DNA of 5,363 nucleotides. Source: Gammaproteobacteria bacterium. GTDB lineage: Bacteria > Pseudomonadota > Gammaproteobacteria > GCA-001735895. Shown here in pieces: positions 1-5,363 of the stretch. The stretch is taken from positions 1-5,363 of the forward strand of contig JAOUJX010000293.1 of NCBI GenBank assembly GCA_029882955.1. Reading direction: 5' to 3'. Each line of letters opens with the position of its first letter. Positions within the stretch are counted from its first letter, which is position 1. Under the pieces are notes generated by a model. The model was not told where the DNA came from and searched no databases. It saw only the letters and a program-made list of their open reading frames with translations. The translations under genes and the position numbers were made by a program.

Positions 1-2554
1 ATCCACTACCAAAATCATCCAGTGCAAAATGACAGCCGACCTGCTTGAGGACTTCGATAAATGTAATCGCCGCACTTAGATTTGAAATAGCTACGGTTTC
101 GGTTACTTCAAAACAGATCTTGCTCGGTTCAATTCCAGCAATTTTTAATTGTGAAATAATAGAGTCCAGGAAATCACCGTTAGTCAATGACGGGCCAGAG
201 AGATTAATGGTAATAAAATCAACTTGTTTGACAAAGGCAGGATTCGCTGCCAGTAAAGTGAAGGCTTCATGGATGACCCAGGCATCTAGCAACCCTATCA
301 AATCATAACGCTCTGCTGCCGGTAGAAAGGCATTCGGAGGGATGATCTCCCCTTCTTCACTCAACATTCTCAGTAAAAGCTCACAATGTCGACCGGCACC
401 ACTACCCAACGGCACAATCGCCTGGGCGTATAGACAGAAACGATTTTCCTCCAGCGCCTGGTTTATACCAGTGGCCCATTGCATTTGGCCAAGGCGTCTT
501 GCCAACTCGACGTCATCCGGGTAATAGGTATGGATACGGTTACGACCTAAATCCTTTGCCATGTAACAGGCCGCATCGGCCTGCTTTAGTAACTCGGTGA
601 GATTGGGCGTGGTTTTATTAATTTTGACCAGGCCAATGCTCACACCGACACGAAACGGCTGTCCTTCCCAGGAAAACTGGAACTTCTCTATTGCCTGTCG
701 TAAAGTATCGGCTACCCTTTGTGCCTGTTCTAGTGAACAGTGCTCAATCAAAACTCCAAATTCATCACCACCTAATCGAGCCAGAGTATCACGCTGTCTA
801 ACCACACTTCGCAAAACCTGACTAAGCTGACGCAAAAGTTCATCTCCAGCAACGTGGCCGCAGGTATCATTAATGATCTTGAACTGGTCAAGATCCATAA
901 AACACAGAGCATGGTCACTCTTGTCTTGCTGGGTAGTTAACAATAAGCGCTCTGCTCGTCGCTCAAACTCACTTCGGCTTATCAGCCCGGTTAAATCATC
1001 ATGGCTGGCCTGATAGCTAATCTGATGCTTGAGTTCCATTTCCCGGGTTACATCTTCATGTATTGATATGTAATGGGTGATTACTCCGCTATCATCTTTG
1101 ACACCTGAAATAGAGTTACGAGCCCAGTACAAACTACCGTCTTTTTTGCGATTATGTAGTTCACCTTTCCATTCCCCATCTGAAGCAATAGTTCTTTTCA
1201 GCTCCTGATAGGCTGCATCTGAAGTGTGTCCTGATTTCAGGATACGGGGACTCTCTCCGATAGCTTCATCCCAGGAATAACCGGTAATTTCGGTGAACTT
1301 CGGATTGATATATTCGATTTTGCTGTAAGTATCGGTAATGATTACAGCCGAAGAACTGTATTCTACCGCACGGGAGAGTTTCCTGAGTTTCTCTTCTACC
1401 AGTTTTCTTTGTGTAATATCAACCAGCACACCGATGAAAAACGGGCACTCGCCAATGTGCATCTCGCTAACCACCAATTCAAGCTGGAAGACTCCTCCAT
1501 CCCTGCGCTGCGCCATCACCTCGCGAGAACCGATGCCGCAAACATTTCCTTTGCCGGTGCGAACATAATTTTGAATATAGCTATCGTGCCGACCTTTATC
1601 CGGTTCCAGCATTAAAATATTGACATTGTGTCCAATCACTTCGGCAGCGGGATATCCGAACATTTTTTCTGCGGCTGGATTAAATGATTCAATAATTCCC
1701 TGTTCATTAATCGTAACAATCCCATTCATTACGTTATCAACAATTCCCTGAATGCGGGTAGTTTCCCTTTGCAAAGCATCTGTTACTTTTTTCTGATCGG
1801 TTACGTCGGTGCCTGTTCCCCGATAACCCTCGAAGCTGCCGTTTGCACCGAAAACAGGAATGCCGGTGGTACGCACATATCGAATACTGCCGTCAGCTAC
1901 CTTTAAGTCGTATTCAAAATCGCGAAATGGTTTGTGTTTATCCATTTTTGCAAAAAGGTGCTGCCATTTTTCCGGGTTCGCGGCCAGGTCGAGAGAATCC
2001 ACGTGACCAGTTCGCGATGTATCGATAACATCCTCCGATTGGAGGCCAGTAACCTCGTAAAAGCGTTCGGAGAAGTAAGAAAACTGAAGATCCGGCCCCA
2101 TTTCCCAGATCCAGTCTGAAGCTGATTCAGCGACGTCACGGAATCGTTGCTCACTTCTTTCCAGCTCTCTTATAGATTTCCTGGCTAACTTGCGTGAGGC
2201 AACAATTACAGTCGCAGTAAACCAAATGGCGAATAGCGCCATCCCTCGATTGAGGATAACAATCCAGGGAATGATTTCATTCGGAGATACTAATAGTCCG
2301 ATAACGGTAAACACCGAAGCCAGGGAAGCCAGGATATATATTTGGCCCCTCTTCGAAAACCAGAAACCCATCAGGACTAGCACCGCATAGGGCATACCAA
2401 AGGCGACATCAACGGGCATAGCCAGATCAAAGACAAAGACCAACACTGCTACGACCATGGAAATTGTCATTATCTTAAATGATGTTTGATCACCCGAAGG
2501 GATTGCGTGTATTACTCCCCCCTGATCACCTATGGAATCTCGATTGTTATTCAT
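1..2554 (-). CDS. Membrane-anchored triple-PAS GGDEF-EAL cyclic-di-GMP enzyme (C-terminus off window)
   Basis: This is an inner-membrane sensor enzyme predicted to make and/or break cyclic di-GMP. The frame is open for 851 codons from ATG 2554-2552 to the left edge. The start is fixed by an in-frame TAG six codons upstream; AGGA lies 13 bases before the ATG, a rather long spacing. In order it shows about four hydrophobic segments (residues 27-46, 50-67, 71-90, 96-119), a charged linker, PAS1 (about 137-256), PAS2 (about 267-383, FixL-like, candidate haem ligand His323), PAS3 (about 393-505), GGDEF (about 517-680) and EAL (from about 692). The GGDEF signature is intact at 595-599. The allosteric RxxD site is R586/D589, and metal and substrate positions D554, N562 and D571 are present, although the usual LTGLxNR reads LTGLISR. 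The EAL motif reads ELL (E725), with N784, E816 and DDFGSG (846-851) present. Roughly 120 residues, including the last catalytic Lys, Glu and Gln positions, lie outside. Domain calls are firm; net activity and ligands are inferred. Confidence 0.96.
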   Translation of the reverse strand, partial: MNNNRDSIGDQGGVIHAIPSGDQTSFKIMTISMVVAVLVFVFDLAMPVDVAFGMPYAVLVLMGFWFSKRGQIYILASLASVFTVIGLLVSPNEIIPWIVILNRGMALFAIWFTATVIVASRKLARKSIRELERSEQRFRDVAESASDWIWEMGPDLQFSYFSERFYEVTGLQSEDVIDTSRTGHVDSLDLAANPEKWQHLFAKMDKHKPFRDFEYDLKVADGSIRYVRTTGIPVFGANGSFEGYRGTGTDVTDQKKVTDALQRETTRIQGIVDNVMNGIVTINEQGIIESFNPAAEKMFGYPAAEVIGHNVNILMLEPDKGRHDSYIQNYVRTGKGNVCGIGSREVMAQRRDGGVFQLELVVSEMHIGECPFFIGVLVDITQRKLVEEKLRKLSRAVEYSSSAVIITDTYSKIEYINPKFTEITGYSWDEAIGESPRILKSGHTSDAAYQELKRTIASDGEWKGELHNRKKDGSLYWARNSISGVKDDSGVITHYISIHEDVTREMELKHQISYQASHDDLTGLISRSEFERRAERLLLTTQQDKSDHALCFMDLDQFKIINDTCGHVAGDELLRQLSQVLRSVVRQRDTLARLGGDEFGVLIEHCSLEQAQRVADTLRQAIEKFQFSWEGQPFRVGVSIGLVKINKTTPNLTELLKQADAACYMAKDLGRNRIHTYYPDDVELARRLGQMQWATGINQALEENRFCLYAQAIVPLGSGAGRHCELLLRMLSEEGEIIPPNAFLPAAERYDLIGLLDAWVIHEAFTLLAANPAFVKQVDFITINLSGPSLTNGDFLDSIISQLKIAGIEPSKICFEVTETVAISNLSAAITFIEVLKQVGCHFALDDFGSG

Positions 2555-2588
2555 GATCGAAAAGCATTCCTATTCTTCTTTAAAACGC

Positions 2589-2632
2589 CACCCCTGGTAG
2601 TTTTTCAAATTTAGACACAAAAGCTGGGGGTG
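2589..2632 (-). repeat. Imperfect hairpin in the leader of the cyclic-di-GMP gene
   Basis: Read on the minus strand, CACCCC at 2632-2627 pairs with GGGGTG at 2594-2589. After a small internal loop, AG pairs with CT, and past one mismatch TTTT pairs with AAAA, leaving a 13-base loop. That is about 12 pairs, ending 34 bases before the start codon. It is not a terminator, because no T-run follows. It could be a leader hairpin affecting translation or transcript stability, or a protein-binding dyad. The pairing is seen; any role is inferred. Confidence 0.4.
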
Positions 2633-2664
2633 AACGAATACAGATAGAGTGTCAATGGTACTGG

Positions 2665-2728
2665 ACAACACCCTTATAGTTAGAAGGTACTACGGCATAT
2701 ATAAACCTTATTCTTTGAAGGGTATTGT
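2665..2728. repeat. 11-base inverted repeat with 42-base spacer
   Basis: ACAACACCCTT at 2665-2675 is the inverse complement of AAGGGTATTGT at 2718-2728 at 10 of 11 positions. In a minus-strand transcript the exception would be a G-U wobble pair. The AT-rich spacer includes TATATAAA. Two copies of GGTACT (2657-2662, 2686-2691) overlap the left part. It may be a pair of operator half-sites, or the ends of a small decayed element; nothing in the sequence decides this. Confidence 0.35.
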
Positions 2729-2819
2729 GTGGAATTTATCAAATAACAAGATCGATTGATATGAATTTTTTAGGTTTGTCGCCAGTTTGTTTCGAGTATC
2801 AATATTCAGTAAATGAACT

Positions 2820-3236
2820 TTAGCCGCTATGCTGCTGCCAGCTCGACAAGTTGATGGGATATCTCAGGGTCAGAGTGAATTGATAATAGTTAATGACTGC
2901 TTCTGGCTGAACTGAGCCGTACAGCACAATCTTCCCAGACCTGCCATCTTTAAACCCTTGAAGGTCATCAACTAAGGCGTCGAGCATCTGTTCAAGAGCC
3001 GGAATGAGGAATTGCTCACTGATCCTCTCCACCGTGCAGACGACTTCAAATTGGGTCACCTCATCGACTGCATTGATATGATAACCCCCTTTGCGCTCAT
3101 CCAGATCGCCCTGGTTCCATCTATAGCAGGCTTGCTTGTCACTGATGACCGAAAAGGCTACGGCGTGGGGGCCTGACAGGAAATCGATTAATTGATCGAT
3201 AGTTTTTAGGTCTTCGAATTTCATAATGGTTTTCAT
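2820..3236 (-). pseudogene. Internally deleted relic of a DDE-type integrase/transposase
   Basis: A 138-codon frame that appears to be joined fragments of an rve-type (DDE) integrase of the sort often labelled 'integrase catalytic region', normally several hundred residues long. Residues about 5-40 match my memory of the family N-terminus (LKTIDQLIDFLSG, AVAFSV, CYRW). Residues about 41-87 jump to the catalytic core (QGDLDERKG, YHINAVDEVTQFE, VERISEQFLIPALEQ). The part between, including the first catalytic Asp expected just before QGD, is missing in frame near 3116/3117. After residue about 87 (near 2975) the family pattern stops: the second Asp (DNGSEY region) and the Glu are absent, and the last 51 residues are an unrelated tail I cannot place. 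Translation could begin at ATG 3236 or ATG 3224; the second has a GGGGGA tract 11 bases upstream and gives the more family-like MKFEDLK start. It cannot be an active recombinase. Family assignment rests on remembered sequence, not a search. Confidence 0.7.
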
Positions 3237-3315
3237 CCCCCATCATGAACGGACTCATATCAACTTCAGACTCATTTCATATTGGACAAGGCTTTATCCC
3301 CTGCCGGGACTATAC

Positions 3316-3429
3316 CTATGCTAAGGTGACCTGATAGATCTGCTCCGCCAGCGTCAGCTTACCTGTTGCCGAATAGCGGCCTTCCCATAGTTGCATCCCG
3401 TGCAGCAATCTAAACAGGAATCCAGACTC
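3316..3429 (-). other. Possible 3' end of a lost gene (minus strand)
   Basis: Between the integrase relic and the plus-strand gene, the minus strand reads 37 codons ending at TAG 3318-3316, with a protein-like end containing LWEGRYSATGKLTLAEQIYQ. The same frame continues into the antisense of the 3430-3828 gene, where it has the look of a shadow. I cannot name a family. It may be the tail of a gene disrupted when the integrase element inserted, or chance. Confidence 0.2.
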
Positions 3430-3828
3430 ATGACACAATTTAACGAGACCAAAATTAAAGGTATAGATGCCAATCGCCCTCCACGGATTCGGAAGGAAGC
3501 CTACATCGACCTGTTTTATCAACTTTCCGAGGATGCACCCGAGGAGTGGTGCGAAGACTTTAGCAATTTTGGCCGTCGTATTAACCCTTTGGCCAAAATC
3601 GAAAAGGGCAGCAGGTGTTTTATCGGAACCTATGTTAACGACATGGATTCGATTCCAGCTCATTTCAAGCAAATCAAACAGGCAGTGATGGACTGTAACA
3701 CGCAATATCTGGAAAAGATCAGGCAAAGAGAGCTAGTGCTGGTCAAAGACAACGCCGCCTCGCAGGAACAGGGCGGCTTGCAATTTAAGTTAAATCAGAT
3801 TATTGCGTCGCTCGATTTTGAAAGCTGA
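3430..3828 (+). CDS. Uncharacterised acidic cytosolic protein, 132 residues
   Basis: A complete small gene of unknown function. The start is the first ATG after an in-frame TAG at 3388-3390, with AGGA ten bases upstream. The protein has no signal peptide and no membrane segment. Features in order: a polar N-terminus, a basic-acidic patch NRPPRIRKEAYIDLF (about 15-29), an acidic stretch with DAPEEWCEDF (35-44), a central part with RCFIGTYVNDMDSIPAHF (62-79), an amphipathic helix through KQAVMDCNTQYLEKIRQREL (about 83-102), and a polar linker before a hydrophobic end QFKLNQIIASLDFES. It resembles a hypothetical protein family I associate with gammaproteobacteria that begins with a similar RPPRIRKE-YIDLF segment, but I know no assigned role. 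It stands alone: the relic lies divergently upstream and the next substantial gene is convergent. The coding frame is much more protein-like than its antisense. Confidence is high for the gene and nil for function. Confidence 0.88.
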   Translation: MTQFNETKIKGIDANRPPRIRKEAYIDLFYQLSEDAPEEWCEDFSNFGRRINPLAKIEKGSRCFIGTYVNDMDSIPAHFKQIKQAVMDCNTQYLEKIRQRELVLVKDNAASQEQGGLQFKLNQIIASLDFES

Positions 3829-3835
3829 GCTGTCT

Positions 3836-3859
3836 AACCGTGCCTGGCGTCGGGTTTTT
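3836..3859 (+). terminator. Weak candidate terminator after the 132-residue gene
   Basis: Eight bases past the stop codon, AACCG (3836-3840) can pair with CGGGTT (3851-3856) with one bulged G, around a ten-base loop, followed directly by a short T-run to 3859. The stem is only five pairs, so this is a weak rho-independent signal at best. Confidence 0.25.
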
Positions 3860-3861
3860 AA

Positions 3862-4050
3862 CTGACAACGAGTGCCCGAAACTGGATCTTTGGCGAGATT
3901 TATGGTGACCAAGGCGAATGTCCGCAGTTGGCCAGAACTGAGACCTACAAGCCAATTTTACGAATGCGTACTATCGACCCGAAGGAGACTTTTAATATTG
4001 CGCGTGCAAAGAGAGCCCAGCAAGGAATTGCGACAAACGCATATTGTTAG
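3862..4050 (+). pseudogene. Protein-like 62-codon frame without a normal start; possible gene fragment
   Basis: After TAA 3859-3861 the frame stays open to TAG 4048-4050. It encodes protein-like text such as NWIFGEIYGDQGECPQLAR and YKPILRMRTIDPKETFNIAR. There is no ATG or GTG near its beginning; only CTG 3862, an internal TTG and an ATG about two thirds of the way back from the stop are available, and no ribosome binding site is clear. It reads better than the alternative arginine-rich frame over the same bases. It may be a fragment of a decayed gene, a small gene with a non-standard start, or chance. I do not recognise the family. Confidence 0.3.
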
Positions 4051-4080
4051 GTACCATAGGCGACCGACTCGCTCCACCCA

Positions 4081-5363
4081 TTAGCAGAGCCTCGGATACG
4101 GGCGGGGCGTTGATAAGAGTCCTCTGGTTCTGTTATCTGGTATACGGAAGGATTCTTTCACCTCACAAGGATTATTTAGATATGGGAAGATGATTATTCG
4201 TTTATCAGGGTTCCATTTCATTGGAGCTTTTAAGAGTGGGTTGTAATAAGCAGGCCCTGCTGCTTCTATAAAGGCTGGTATTTCATCGTCCTCTATATCA
4301 GCATTAGTGATGAGAACCAGCAATGAGGCAAGTCGAAGCTTCCCGTCAATAGCGTGTAAATTGATTAGCTCTCCTGTAAGGGATTCTATCCGAGCCTCTA
4401 AAAAATATTCACTCAGGAGCACTGTTCCGAAGGGGTCGATTAGAATGTCCCATGGCGACGGGTATAAATGTTTTTCCCTTAGGCGTGTCACCTCCTCTTC
4501 GATCTGAGACCACGGAAGACGTAGTGCTTTGGTGTAGTCTTTTGAAAACTCATAGTAACGATTGAGTATTCTCTGCTTCTGCCCAAGGTGAAAGACCAGC
4601 CAGGAAAGTTTGTCTTCTTTCCCTTCGGGAGGGTATTCGAGAGCCTGCTTAAGAATTGAATATTCGGCTCGCTGTATTCCATCAAGATTGAAAGCCTCGA
4701 CTCCATCGATCTCAAGTAGGTATGCAAGCTCCTCCTTATACTTATTAGCCAGCTCGGGATCAGCAGCCAGAATATTTTCTAGGTGCGGGAGGGTGAATAC
4801 AAATGTCAGTCGTGCGACCGTTTTCCCGATCAATCCATCTGTACCTGCCAGAAGGTTCTTTGAGAAAAGAAGTTGATCTCGCCATTTGGTAAAAGCGACT
4901 TCAAACTCTCCCCGTTGAAGGTGTAGGTGTATATCCACTATCGAAAGCCTTAGGATATCTATCAAGTGGACATTGTGGTATTGGTAGAGGTTTGAATACT
5001 GGTTTAATCGGTGTAATGATCTGAATCGATGTAGTAGTTCTGTGTTATCCAGTAAGATTTTAGGTACCTGTTCCTGAGGGAGGCAGTCATTATTTTCACG
5101 CCTTTGGTAAAGCCAGCAAAATACACGTGATGGGTCTACGGTCGGCTGTATTGTTCCAGATCCGTACATCTTCTCCTGTACTTGCGAGAAGGATGCACTT
5201 TTATACAGGCTTGCGATCTCTGAACCATACTCCATGAAGTCGGAGTCTTTCGGCGCGGTAAGACCAAGGATACCGATAGCTATATTTTGACGGTCTGGAA
5301 TTTGATCGATAGGTGATACCAGAAAGGCTTCTCGATCCTCATGGGGCGATTCGTCTAACAGAC
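4081..5363 (-). CDS. Uncharacterised helical protein, C-terminal 426 residues (N-terminus off window)
   Basis: The frame ends at TAA 4083-4081 and stays open to the right edge, so the true start lies outside. The 42 codons before the first ATG (5235) are clearly protein-like (NIAIGILGLTAPKDSDF). The visible part is mostly alpha-helical with no enzyme motif I can name. Landmarks in visible numbering: the ILGLTAP segment (about 31-37); Cys82 and Cys93 flanking a polar loop, which could form a disulphide if the protein is exported; long helices through 110-280; DPFGTVLL (309-316); and a C-terminal NPLLKAPMKWNPDKRIIIF block (374-392). The pattern (N-terminal GL-AP segment, paired Cys, late NP-----PM-W motif) resembles large hypothetical proteins of marine gammaproteobacteria and related groups, which often begin with one membrane helix; any such anchor would be off window. 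It is convergent with the 3430 gene, and no terminator is evident. The gene is real; its role is unknown. Confidence 0.9.
   Translation of the reverse strand, partial: LLDESPHEDREAFLVSPIDQIPDRQNIAIGILGLTAPKDSDFMEYGSEIASLYKSASFSQVQEKMYGSGTIQPTVDPSRVFCWLYQRRENNDCLPQEQVPKILLDNTELLHRFRSLHRLNQYSNLYQYHNVHLIDILRLSIVDIHLHLQRGEFEVAFTKWRDQLLFSKNLLAGTDGLIGKTVARLTFVFTLPHLENILAADPELANKYKEELAYLLEIDGVEAFNLDGIQRAEYSILKQALEYPPEGKEDKLSWLVFHLGQKQRILNRYYEFSKDYTKALRLPWSQIEEEVTRLREKHLYPSPWDILIDPFGTVLLSEYFLEARIESLTGELINLHAIDGKLRLASLLVLITNADIEDDEIPAFIEAAGPAYYNPLLKAPMKWNPDKRIIIFPYLNNPCEVKESFRIPDNRTRGLLSTPRPYPRLC

Larger units (their letters stand above)
2555..2819. other. Gene-free leader between integrase relic and cyclic-di-GMP gene
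   Basis: This 265-base, fairly AT-rich stretch contains no convincing coding frame. It should hold the promoter and untranslated leader of the minus-strand cyclic-di-GMP gene. A minus-strand TTGACA (2655-2650) matches the sigma-70 -35 box, but no -10 box stands at a usable distance, so I do not call a promoter. Two inverted repeats are listed separately. I saw no match to the cyclic-di-GMP (GEMM) riboswitch core. Confidence 0.5.

Noticed and set aside
45..2390. Several short plus-strand frames antisense to the cyclic-di-GMP gene
   Set aside because: All lie inside one continuous, domain-rich minus-strand coding frame and have no protein-like content of their own.
2547..2567. Six-codon upstream frame (MLFDHE) overlapping the start of the cyclic-di-GMP gene
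   Set aside because: Its AGGA abuts the ATG with no spacing, and such a short frame is expected by chance.
2627..2655. Sigma-70 promoter from minus-strand TTGACA (2655-2650)
   Set aside because: At 16-18 bases downstream the sequence is CACCCC-like, not a -10 box.
2555..2819. Cyclic-di-GMP riboswitch in the leader
   Set aside because: No GEMM core or tetraloop/receptor pattern was visible on the minus strand.
2775..3295. Terminal inverted repeats of the integrase element (TTGTC near 2776 against GGACAA near 3285)
   Set aside because: Only about five contiguous bases match plus a displaced GAGT, and no target duplication is visible.
3391..3429. TTG start giving the 3430 gene 13 extra residues
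   Set aside because: ATG 3430 has a reasonable AGGA ten bases upstream, and the extra residues do not look like part of the protein.
3252..3431. Three copies of GACTCAT (3252, 3269, 3425)
   Set aside because: Seven-base repeats without regular spacing, one overlapping a start codon; not enough to call a site.
3316..3726. 136-codon minus-strand frame as a full gene
   Set aside because: Most of it is antisense to the well-supported 3430-3828 gene and its text there looks like a shadow; only the part outside that gene is kept as a possible remnant.
3872..4084. GTG-started 70-codon plus-strand frame
   Set aside because: It is arginine-rich and low in protein character; the frame ending at 4050 reads better over the same bases.
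4081..5235. 384-residue version of the right-hand gene starting at ATG 5235
   Set aside because: The frame is open and protein-like for 42 further codons to the window edge, so this ATG is internal.

Overview
This window looks like an accessory stretch of a free-living, probably aquatic or marine, gammaproteobacterial chromosome. The basis is the style of its membrane-anchored PAS-GGDEF-EAL protein, an integrase relic of a kind I recall from gammaproteobacteria, and two hypothetical proteins resembling uncharacterised families of that class. Base composition looks moderate (mid-forties %GC by eye). This placement is inference; there is no rRNA, tRNA or other phylogenetic marker here.

Layout. 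1-2554 (minus): a large multi-sensor cyclic-di-GMP enzyme with N-terminal membrane segments, three PAS domains, a GGDEF domain with an intact signature and inhibitory site, and an EAL domain cut by the left window edge. The middle PAS resembles the FixL haem-PAS and keeps the candidate haem-ligand histidine. 2555-2819: a gene-free leader with two inverted repeats. 2820-3236 (minus): a decayed, internally deleted relic of a DDE-type integrase/transposase with an unrelated tail. 3237-3429: short spacer whose minus strand reads like the end of a lost gene. 3430-3828 (plus): a complete 132-residue acidic cytosolic protein of unknown function. 3829-4080: spacer with a 62-codon protein-like frame that has no usual start codon. 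4081-5363 (minus): the C-terminal 426 residues of a larger, mostly helical, uncharacterised protein. Its frame stays open to the right edge, so the first ATG in the window (5235) is not its start.

How the genes relate. No operon is evident. The cyclic-di-GMP gene follows the integrase relic on the same strand but has a 265-base leader of its own. The 132-residue gene is divergent from the relic and convergent with the right-hand gene. The integrase relic and the protein-like fragments on both sides of the 132-residue gene suggest past insertion and deletion. The most interesting element is the cyclic-di-GMP enzyme, whose sensory part combines a possible gas-sensing haem PAS with a possible flavin-type PAS upstream of paired synthesis and degradation domains. 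I saw no CRISPR array, tRNA, rRNA, intact insertion sequence or recognisable riboswitch.
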